The position numbers were made by a program, and so were the translations under genes. Under the pieces are notes generated by a model, which had not been told where the DNA came from, did not search any database, and saw only the letters and a list, made by a program, of their open reading frames with translations. Positions 6,786-12,992 of a stretch of DNA of 13,540 nt are shown in pieces (the first letter of the stretch is position 1; each line of letters starts with the position of its first letter). This DNA is from CAZMXI01 sp964570205 (GTDB lineage Bacteria > Planctomycetota > Phycisphaerae > Tepidisphaerales > Tepidisphaeraceae): NCBI GenBank assembly GCA_964570205.1, contig CAZMXI010000136.1:1-13540 (forward strand), read 5' to 3'.

Positions 6786-8216
6786 ATGATCGACTTCCCC
6801 TGCAAGTGCGGCTTTCGCTTTTCCGTGCCCGACGACCGCGCCGGCACTTCCTTTCAGTGCCCGGGCTGCGGACTGCTGGTCGATGTGCCCCTCCTGAGCG
6901 ACCTGGCCAGCATCGATAAGGACGGCACGTTCAAAATCGAGCCATTCCAGGTCGAGGACGCCCAGAAACGCGAAGAAGAACTCATCCGCGCCTACACGCC
7001 CAAACGGACCGATGAGGAAGGCGGCGAGGAATACGACCTGCGCGTCACGATGGAGCAGATCATGGCCGCTGGCGTCGACAGCCGGCCGCTGGAGGAGAAG
7101 GACCGGCCTCTGCCCGGCGCTCCCAGGTACGACCCTGAGACTGGCGAGCTCATCGAGGTGGTGGATGTCAGGCCGGATGACAAGAAGCCGCCAACCGTCG
7201 CCCCGAAGGGCACACCCACGCTGAATTATCAGCATGCCGAACCGCCCATTCCACTCTGGAAGGTCCCGGTGGAGCTGTTCCGCACCGGCAGCCTCGTCGT
7301 CATGGGAATGGTCCTGGGCCTGCACATCCTCATGCTGCTCGTCGAGATTCCCGTCTCGATCGGCTTCTGGTTCGTCTACGCCTTCGACGTCTTCCTGTTC
7401 TTTCTCATCATCGCGCATTTCGCCAATGTCGTTGAGGACATCGGCGTCGAAACCGCTGACGAACTGCCCGCGCCGATGCGCGGCGCCGCCTGGGGCGAAG
7501 ACCTGTTCCGCCCCGCCTGGCGGTTCATCTGCGCCATGGCCCTCTGCTACCTGCCGGCTAACTTCGTCTACGCCAACAGCCCCATGGCCAGCATGGGCCT
7601 GCTCGTCCTCGGCACCCTAGCGTTGCCCGTCGTGTTCCTGACCCTCACCACCAGCGGCACCTGGGCCAACATGCGACCGGATCGCCTGATTGCCGTCGTG
7701 GGCATCTGCGGCACTCGCTATGCCGTGGCCATCATCTTGTGGATCATCGCCGCCGCCACTTACTTTGGCGGATTCGTCATGGCCACCCGGCTTTCCAGGG
7801 CCGTCGCCCGGTTCGTCCTTCACACCAGCGGCTCCAGCGCCTTCGCCGCCAGCGAACTGATTATCGGCTTCGTCGGCCTGGCCACCCTGGTCGGCGGCAT
7901 CTTCTTCATGCACCTCTTCTGCTGGTATCTTGGGCTGATCTATCGCCGGCATCACGAGCAGTTTCCCTGGCTGCTCCAGCGACACATCCCCAAGCCCAAG
8001 ATCCTCGGCGCTCCGGCCATGACGCCCGCCGCTCAACCCGTCCAGACACCGCCCGCGGCGCCCGAAAGAGCAGCCCCGCGCCGGGTCGAGCCGGTCGCGC
8101 CCGCGGAGCCCGCGCATCCCGATGACACGTACAATCTGGCCGAGCCGCTTCCGCGTCGCCAGCCCCGCCGCGTGGAACCCATACGCGTGATCCCCCTCAA
8201 CCCGAGGCAACCCTGA
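6786..8216 (+). CDS. Multi-pass membrane protein with N-terminal Cys motif and Pro/Arg-rich tail
   Basis: A 476-aa protein that I cannot assign to a named family. Residues 1-35 form a short zinc-ribbon-like module: Cys6 and Cys8 in 'CKCGFRF', then Cys25 and Cys28 in 'CPGCG', a pattern fit for one metal ion. This is followed by a charged, probably cytoplasmic region to about 155. The membrane part runs from about 168 to 385, with hydrophobic segments near 168-187, 192-212, 245-262, 267-288, 312-333 and 355-385. The tail (about 400-476) is rich in Pro, Ala and Arg, with 'RRVEP' occurring at 432-436 and 461-465, and is likely disordered. The ATG at 6786 is chosen because the Cys motif begins five residues later; the ribosome-binding site is weak (AGG, 7-8 nt away). 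I recall uncharacterised planctomycete membrane proteins with this kind of N-terminal CxC...CxxC. A role in sensing or scaffolding at the membrane is speculation. Confidence 0.85.
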   Translation: MIDFPCKCGFRFSVPDDRAGTSFQCPGCGLLVDVPLLSDLASIDKDGTFKIEPFQVEDAQKREEELIRAYTPKRTDEEGGEEYDLRVTMEQIMAAGVDSRPLEEKDRPLPGAPRYDPETGELIEVVDVRPDDKKPPTVAPKGTPTLNYQHAEPPIPLWKVPVELFRTGSLVVMGMVLGLHILMLLVEIPVSIGFWFVYAFDVFLFFLIIAHFANVVEDIGVETADELPAPMRGAAWGEDLFRPAWRFICAMALCYLPANFVYANSPMASMGLLVLGTLALPVVFLTLTTSGTWANMRPDRLIAVVGICGTRYAVAIILWIIAAATYFGGFVMATRLSRAVARFVLHTSGSSAFAASELIIGFVGLATLVGGIFFMHLFCWYLGLIYRRHHEQFPWLLQRHIPKPKILGAPAMTPAAQPVQTPPAAPERAAPRRVEPVAPAEPAHPDDTYNLAEPLPRRQPRRVEPIRVIPLNPRQP

Positions 8217-8271
8217 TGGCCAAGCCAGAATTGCGTCGACATTTTGCGCGCCCATCCACGCCGTCTCGCGG

Positions 8272-8277
8272 TATAAT
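8272..8277 (+). promoter_or_regulatory. Consensus -10 element TATAAT for the kinase-like gene
   Basis: A perfect TATAAT in the context CGCGGTATAATGAA lies 21 nt before the ATG at 8299, which allows a leader of about 15 nt. TTGCGC at 8244-8249 is the nearest -35-like hexamer, but the 22-bp spacer is too long. No standard -35 is visible. Confidence 0.5.
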
Positions 8278-8286
8278 GAAATTGAG

Positions 8287-8292
8287 GGAGGT
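8287..8292 (+). promoter_or_regulatory. Strong Shine-Dalgarno for the kinase-like gene
   Basis: GGAGGT lies 6 nt before the ATG at 8299 and defines the start. Confidence 0.8.
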
Positions 8293-8298
8293 GCGATC

Positions 8299-9024
8299 AT
8301 GACTGGTGGCTTCGACGTGACGGAACGTGTTCGACCCATCGCGGCAGCCATCCGAACGCTGCCCATTCCCCACAAGGACAAGATTGCGGCCCCCGGCGAA
8401 ATCCGGCCGTTCATCACGATCAGCCGTGAGGCCGGCGGCGGCGCCAAACCCCTGGCGCAGGAGCTCGTCAACGCCCTGAACCAGACCGTCGATTCCGCGC
8501 ACCGCTGGTCCAGTTGGGACCGCGAACTGGTCGAAAAAGTCGCTCGCGACTGCCAGCTTTCGGAGTCCCTCATCGAGCACCTTGAGGAAAGCAACCACTC
8601 TTGGCTGACCAGTTTCCTCACCTCGCTGTCGATGGGCGAAGACGCCGATGAAGCCAGGGTCTATGGCCGGGTCGCCGCGACCATCCGCGCCCTCGCCCAG
8701 GCCGGCCGCGTCGTCATTGTGGGCATGGGCTCCGTGTTCATCACCCATAGGATGCCCGGCGGGATTCATATCCGCGTGACCGCGCCATTGGAGCAGCGCA
8801 TCGGCTTCATGATGGAGTCGCACCAGATTTCCCACGATGCGGCTGTCGCCAGAATCCGGGAACTGGAGAAGAACCGCGCCAGGTTCTACAAACGATACTG
8901 GCCCAACGAGTCCCTCGGGCCTGAGACTTTCGCCATGACCCTCAACATGGCCATCATGGATATCCCGACCATGGTCGAGGTCATCAGGACCGCCGTTCCG
9001 CGGCTTGTCGCCACCCATGCCTGA
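8299..9024 (+). CDS. Cytidylate kinase-like family protein
   Basis: A 241-aa protein resembling the cytidylate-kinase-like P-loop family. The N-terminal strand and phosphate-binding loop read 'ITISREAGGGAKPLAQEL' (39-56). It lacks the classical G-x-x-G-x-G-K-S/T, as is usual for this branch, where S-R-E followed by a Gly-rich loop is typical. 'WDRELVEKVA' (73-82), 'VYGRVAATIRALAQAGRVVIVGMG' in two parts (121-134 and 135-144) and 'HIRVTAPLEQRI' (157-168) follow the order of kinase core elements. 'RELEKNRARFYKRYW' (187-201) resembles the Arg-rich lid helix. True cytidylate kinases phosphorylate CMP/dCMP; for this branch the substrate is not established, and the protein may not be the cell's housekeeping Cmk. 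It has its own TATAAT and GGAGGT signals and ends 9 bp from the convergent GH15 gene. Confidence 0.85.
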   Translation: MTGGFDVTERVRPIAAAIRTLPIPHKDKIAAPGEIRPFITISREAGGGAKPLAQELVNALNQTVDSAHRWSSWDRELVEKVARDCQLSESLIEHLEESNHSWLTSFLTSLSMGEDADEARVYGRVAATIRALAQAGRVVIVGMGSVFITHRMPGGIHIRVTAPLEQRIGFMMESHQISHDAAVARIRELEKNRARFYKRYWPNESLGPETFAMTLNMAIMDIPTMVEVIRTAVPRLVATHA

Positions 9025-9033
9025 TGCGCGCGG

Positions 9034-11496
9034 CTACGCCGCCGCAATGCCGTCGCCGGCGCTGTCGCCCGAAGCATCCAGCGGCTGCACCGTGATCGAT
9101 ACGACGTTCGTCGGGCACAGCTCGACGCACTCGCCCCTTAGGTCGCAGCGAGACGCCGCAGTCGTATCCACCAGCGCCTTGCCATCCACCATCTTCAGCA
9201 CGCCCTGTGCGCAGTGCGCCACGCAGATTTCGCACCCGATGCAGTCGCGGATGTCCACCGCGATCGTCGCCTTCACGCTGCCCTTGCCTTCGGGATACGT
9301 CCGCACGAACCGTCCGATCGGCGAAACATGCTCCCGGCCCGCTTCCGCCCGTTCAAACTCGGCCTCGAGCTGGTCGAATGTCACCTGGCTCTTCACTTCG
9401 ACCGGCCCGCGCCGCCGCAGCCGATACACCGGCTGGTTGCAGAGCTGGCACGTCTGAAGCTCTTCCATTTTCTCCAGATACTTAATGACCGTGCTCACCA
9501 CCGTCGCGTGCGACCAGGTCAACGGACTGACGGAAATCGGCTCATTGGTGTAGGGGTTGACCTGCTCCGCCAGCACACCCGATTCCAGCGCATGCGCAGC
9601 CGTCCACTCGAAAATCGGCAAAGCGCTCTTCAGGTCCGCCGGCGTCTTGGCGCGGGTGATGATGTAGTCGGCCAGCCACAGCGTGCAGATGAACCACGGG
9701 TTGCCGGGCACCGAGGCGACATCATCGCTGATCCGGTGGTAGTGGTCGTTCTCATACCGCGCCACGCCACCTACCGGGGTGCGCACCCACAGTTCCTGCT
9801 CCACCGCACGCATCGTCGCCTCAACCCGCGGGTCGTCGGCATCGAACAGGTGAAACTGATAGATGCCAAACAGCGAGGAATCGATCACCTCGTCAATCTC
9901 GAACAGGTCCTCGGCGCGTGCCTCGATGCGCAGCGGCTGGGTTTCCTTATAGTCCCGCTGGTCGGGCGGGGCCGCCGCATCGTGCGGCACCACACGCCGC
10001 ACGAACCGTCCTAAGTTTTCGCTGTACAGGTACTTGCCGGCGGACTGCTTGATCTGCTCGGCAGCCTGGCTGTAGAACTCGGCCTTCGCCCGATCGCCGA
10101 AGCACACCGCGAAGTTCCTCGCCGCCTTAAGCGCTCCGTAAACCGCCGCCACCGTAAAGGCGTGAATGCCCCACCGCTCCTCCCATAAGTCGTAGCTGGG
10201 CAACGGCAACCCGGTGACGGGATCGCGGTAGCGAGCCAGAAAATCCGCTGCCGGAACGATCAGGTCCGCCCAGAGCGGCCGCACGAACTCGATGTCGCGA
10301 TATCGGTGGTAATGCCGCCATAACGCCCAGACCACCAGCGCCGTCTCATCCTCCTGGATCGGCAGCACCCGCGTGCTATTCAGCACCCACGGGTGCCACG
10401 ACGACGCGGGCGAGCCGTCAGGGTTGTACTTGTGGTGGAAGTAGCCTTCCGAGGTAATGGCATCCTTGCAGAACGTGTAGAACCATCTCGCCAGGTCGGA
10501 GAAACCCGCCAGGTCCAGTGCGTTGGCGACCAGGGCGCCATCCCGCGGCCACATGTACGAGTACGTGTCCCGCGAAAACTGCATGATGTCCGAGTCATTG
10601 GCCGCCAGGATCGCCCCGCCGTTGTCGATCTGGGTGCGCACCACGAGCAGCGACCGTTTGAATGACTCCACGACTTTCGGCGGCAGATTGCCGAAGTTGA
10701 TGTTCGTTCCGCCCACCCAGAGCCGCCAGTAGCTCGTGGTGCGATCAATCACGCCTTGCGGGCCGACCTTCAGCAGCCACTTGTACTGCTCCTGAAGCTC
10801 TTCACGGGAGTGCCCGGCGATGAGCACCATGAATACAGTCCGCTCATCCTCGCCGGGCACGTTCACGTGGTGGCAGATGGTGGAATCGACAGCGCCCTGG
10901 GCGATTGGATTGCCTTCGAGCCGTCCATCCTCCGCGTCGCGCCAGGTGCCCTCAGCGCCCTGAAAGCCGCTGGTTCCGGTCGCATACTCGTCGATCCGCT
11001 GCGTCCCGCTGCTGAAGAACGTCACCATCAGATAGCGCTGGCCCCGGTAGTGAATCAGCGCTCGCAGGTCCGGGTCGAAATAGGCGGTGTCGCCTACCTT
11101 CGTACCAAACATGCTGAAATCCTGGTGGTGCATGATCTTCACCAGGCGATCGCGTGAAGCGAGATTGCGGACCTTGATCTTGCGAACCAGCACCGGCCGA
11201 TGGAAGTCCACCACGTCGTTGCAGTACAGCGACAGCTTCAGTTCGCGGTGATCCAGCGCAACGCTGGTCGTCAGGGTATCACGCAGATAGCGCTGGCGAA
11301 TGGTCCACCCCTCGTCGCTGGTCCAGAACAGCCGCGATTTGTGCCGCGACGGCATGTCCGCGTAGACGCCAAACCGGCATGCGCCGCCGCCGTGGTTCTC
11401 CTGCCCGACGTGCGGGAAGTAGATATCGCGGATCTGGTACTGCCGGTCAAACGTCACCAGCAATCGCCCATTGCCGACAGGAATATCTCGCGGCAT
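9034..11496 (-). CDS. GH15 glucoamylase-like protein fused to a C-terminal ferredoxin-like Fe-S domain
   Basis: An 820-aa protein. Residues 1-265 look like the N-terminal beta-sandwich of bacterial and archaeal GH15 enzymes ('MPRDIPVGNGRLLV', 'RDIYFPHVGQENH'). Residues about 275-680 are the (alpha/alpha)6 barrel: 'YMWPRDGA' at 314-321, putative general acid Glu439/Glu440 in 'YDLWEERWG', and putative general base Glu644 in 'EQVNPYTNEP', followed by 'PLTWSHA'. Both catalytic acids appear to be kept, so hydrolysis of alpha-glucans (glycogen, maltodextrin) is plausible. The frame continues with 'CQLC' (683-686), a charged linker and a ferredoxin-like module (about 745-805). Its motifs are 'CIGCEICVAHC' (Cys752, 755, 758, 762) and 'CDLRGECVELCP' (Cys784, 790, 794), with Arg787 where a cysteine is expected. 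The frame opens 24 codons upstream at a GTG (11568), but family similarity begins at the ATG at 11496, which has GAAGAGAG just upstream. No signal peptide follows from this start, so it is probably cytoplasmic. Confidence 0.9.
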   Translation of the reverse strand: MPRDIPVGNGRLLVTFDRQYQIRDIYFPHVGQENHGGGACRFGVYADMPSRHKSRLFWTSDEGWTIRQRYLRDTLTTSVALDHRELKLSLYCNDVVDFHRPVLVRKIKVRNLASRDRLVKIMHHQDFSMFGTKVGDTAYFDPDLRALIHYRGQRYLMVTFFSSGTQRIDEYATGTSGFQGAEGTWRDAEDGRLEGNPIAQGAVDSTICHHVNVPGEDERTVFMVLIAGHSREELQEQYKWLLKVGPQGVIDRTTSYWRLWVGGTNINFGNLPPKVVESFKRSLLVVRTQIDNGGAILAANDSDIMQFSRDTYSYMWPRDGALVANALDLAGFSDLARWFYTFCKDAITSEGYFHHKYNPDGSPASSWHPWVLNSTRVLPIQEDETALVVWALWRHYHRYRDIEFVRPLWADLIVPAADFLARYRDPVTGLPLPSYDLWEERWGIHAFTVAAVYGALKAARNFAVCFGDRAKAEFYSQAAEQIKQSAGKYLYSENLGRFVRRVVPHDAAAPPDQRDYKETQPLRIEARAEDLFEIDEVIDSSLFGIYQFHLFDADDPRVEATMRAVEQELWVRTPVGGVARYENDHYHRISDDVASVPGNPWFICTLWLADYIITRAKTPADLKSALPIFEWTAAHALESGVLAEQVNPYTNEPISVSPLTWSHATVVSTVIKYLEKMEELQTCQLCNQPVYRLRRRGPVEVKSQVTFDQLEAEFERAEAGREHVSPIGRFVRTYPEGKGSVKATIAVDIRDCIGCEICVAHCAQGVLKMVDGKALVDTTAASRCDLRGECVELCPTNVVSITVQPLDASGDSAGDGIAAA

Positions 11497-11634
11497 GCAA
11501 CTCTCTTCAGGATAGGCGTTTGAGTGCCAGGCCCAGGACAAACCACAGCCCGCAAGGCCAATGAACACCCAGCGGCAGATGCGCGATGCAACTCTGCCTG
11601 ATGTAACTTTCGACCAATTCAGTTATCGGCTTCA

Positions 11635-11663
11635 ATAATCGGGCACATCGACAGCACCGGCAA
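11635..11663 (-). promoter_or_regulatory. Possible promoter of the GH15 gene
   Basis: On the minus strand TTGCCG (11663-11658) and GATTAT (11640-11635) are 17 bp apart, each 4 of 6 to the sigma-70 hexamers, with a leader of about 135 nt to the ATG at 11496. It lies just past the aldolase terminator, where a promoter would be expected. The match is weak. Confidence 0.25.
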
Positions 11664-11706
11664 ACCTTGCGAACAGCCCACTCCCATGGGACGATCGGAG
11701 GCCCAA

Positions 11707-11742
11707 CGGAAAGGGCACGGCCTGATGGCCGCGCCCTTTCCG
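11707..11742 (-). terminator. Hairpin terminator downstream of the aldolase gene
   Basis: On the minus strand a 16-bp stem beginning CGGAAAGGGC closes a 4-nt ATCA loop, starting 22 nt after the aldolase stop codon. All positions pair in minus-strand RNA, counting one G-U; on the plus strand the same position is an A-C mismatch. That asymmetry agrees with a terminator for the leftward transcript. The trailing T-run is short (TTGGG), so it may be a modest terminator or a 3'-end stabiliser. Confidence 0.75.
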
Positions 11743-11764
11743 GATCTGTCGTCAACTCATTGGC

Positions 11765-12781
11765 TTACCTGGCTTGGTAGTACTTCGGCAGCGGGCGGCC
11801 CAGCTTCTCCCACTGCTTGAGGACCGCCTCGGCCTTGCCCGAGCAGTTCAGCGCCTGCACCTTGCCCTTGACGATCTTCGTAATGGCTTCGCGGCCCGGG
11901 CCAAGGTAGTTGCGCGGATCGAACTCGCCCGGCTTGTTCGCGAAAACTTCGCGGATCTTCGCCGTCAGCGACAGACGCAAGTCACTGTCAATGTTGACCT
12001 TGCACACACCATACTTGGTGGCGGCCATGTTGAGCTGTTCTTCGGGAACGCCCTTGGCGTTGGGCATCTTCCCGCCGTACTTATTGATTAGGTCAACGTA
12101 TTCGGCCGGCACCGACGAGCTGCCATGCATGACCAGCGGCAATCCCGGGCAGGTCTTCATGATCTGCTCGACGCGATCGAAGGCTAACTTGCACTCGTGC
12201 TTGAACTTATAAGCGCCGTGGCTCGTCCCGATGGCGACCGCCAGGCTATCAATGCCTGTACGCTTCCAGAAGTCAGCCGCCTGCTGCGGATCCGTGAGAA
12301 ACTTGTGGATGTTCTTCTCGTATTCCTCGGCATTGAGGCCAACCACATCCTCTTCGATGCCGCCGAGCTGCCCCAGTTCGGCCTCGACGGTCACGCCGGC
12401 AGCGTGGGCGACGTCCACCACGTTCTTGCAGAGCTTCACGTTCTCGTCGTAGGGATGGTGCGAGCCATCAATCATGACGCTCGTAAAACCATCCGCAATG
12501 CAGCCTTGGACCAGGTCCAGCGTATCGCCGTGGTCAAGGTGAATGGCAATCGGCAGTTCCGGGTGCTCTTCGACGGCGGCCTGAATAATGTGCCGCAAAT
12601 AACGCATGTTCGCGTACTTACGGGCACCCTTGGAAATCTGAAGAATCAACGGGCTTTTCTCGGCGGCGCAGGCCTCGATGATCCCCTGCGTAATCTCCAT
12701 GTTGTTGACATTGAACGCGCCGACCGCGAACCCGCCGGTATAGGCGAGATCGAACATCGGCTTGGTGGTCATCAGCGGCAT
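11765..12781 (-). CDS. fba: Class II fructose-1,6-bisphosphate aldolase
   Basis: A 338-aa zinc-dependent aldolase that reversibly cleaves fructose 1,6-bisphosphate into dihydroxyacetone phosphate and glyceraldehyde 3-phosphate in cytoplasmic glycolysis and gluconeogenesis. Visible hallmarks: 'GAFNVNNME' at 21-29, 'HLDHGD' at 81-86 (catalytic Asp83, zinc ligand His84), 'MIDGSHHPYDEN' at 103-114, 'VEAELGQLGG' at 132-141, 'GTSHGAYK' at 185-192 (zinc ligand His188), 'MHGSS' at 218-222 (zinc ligand His219) and 'NIDSDLR' at 263-269, which belongs to the phosphate-binding end. All key residues are present. Length and the 'SHHPYDEN' and 'GIEED' elements point to the class IIB branch. The ATG at 12781 has AAAGGA 9 nt upstream. 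Promoter elements lie at 12848-12875 and a hairpin terminator follows the stop, so it is probably a single-gene transcript. It is divergent from the ftsK-like gene and upstream of the GH15 gene, which would feed glucose into the same pathway. Confidence 0.96.
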   Translation of the reverse strand: MPLMTTKPMFDLAYTGGFAVGAFNVNNMEITQGIIEACAAEKSPLILQISKGARKYANMRYLRHIIQAAVEEHPELPIAIHLDHGDTLDLVQGCIADGFTSVMIDGSHHPYDENVKLCKNVVDVAHAAGVTVEAELGQLGGIEEDVVGLNAEEYEKNIHKFLTDPQQAADFWKRTGIDSLAVAIGTSHGAYKFKHECKLAFDRVEQIMKTCPGLPLVMHGSSSVPAEYVDLINKYGGKMPNAKGVPEEQLNMAATKYGVCKVNIDSDLRLSLTAKIREVFANKPGEFDPRNYLGPGREAITKIVKGKVQALNCSGKAEAVLKQWEKLGRPLPKYYQAR

Positions 12782-12847
12782 AACGTGCAGTCCTTTCTAA
12801 GGAGGAATCTCTCTTCCCGCTCGGTCTGTTCTGGCGGTGAGGCGGAT

Positions 12848-12875
12848 AGTCTAGGAAAAAAGGGAACCATTTCAA
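12848..12875 (-). promoter_or_regulatory. Sigma-70-type promoter of fba
   Basis: On the minus strand TTGAAA (12875-12870) and TAGACT (12853-12848) are separated by 16 bp, with a T-rich spacer. The leader to the ATG at 12781 would be about 60 nt. It is the best two-box promoter in the window, fitting a highly expressed glycolytic gene. Confidence 0.55.
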
Positions 12876-12992
12876 CTGCCCGCTCCATCGCCCAGCGCCT
12901 TGGCACTTCCCATAAGCTAACCGAATCAACGCCCCAAAGCCGATCTAAATGAAGTCAGAGATTATCTTTTTGACCACGGACATTCTACGCTC

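Noticed and set aside
6107..6847. 246-codon minus-strand frame spanning the 140-aa gene and the following gap
   Set aside because: It crosses a gene with good plus-strand signals and a gap with a candidate promoter; the product is Ser/Arg/Pro-rich with no domain.
8197..9018. 273-codon minus-strand frame opposite the kinase-like gene
   Set aside because: It is antisense to a gene with TATAAT and GGAGGT signals; Gly/Asp/His-rich shadow composition.
11497..11568. 24-codon upstream extension of the GH15 gene with a lipobox-like 'LAGC'
   Set aside because: The GTG start lacks a ribosome-binding site, the segment has no basic N-terminus and family similarity starts at the ATG at 11496. The lipoprotein reading is probably chance, but it would change the predicted location if true.
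11507..11755. 82-codon minus-strand frame just upstream of the GH15 gene, ending in a hydrophobic stretch
   Set aside because: Its first part is the aldolase terminator hairpin, no internal start has a good ribosome-binding site, and the composition looks random.
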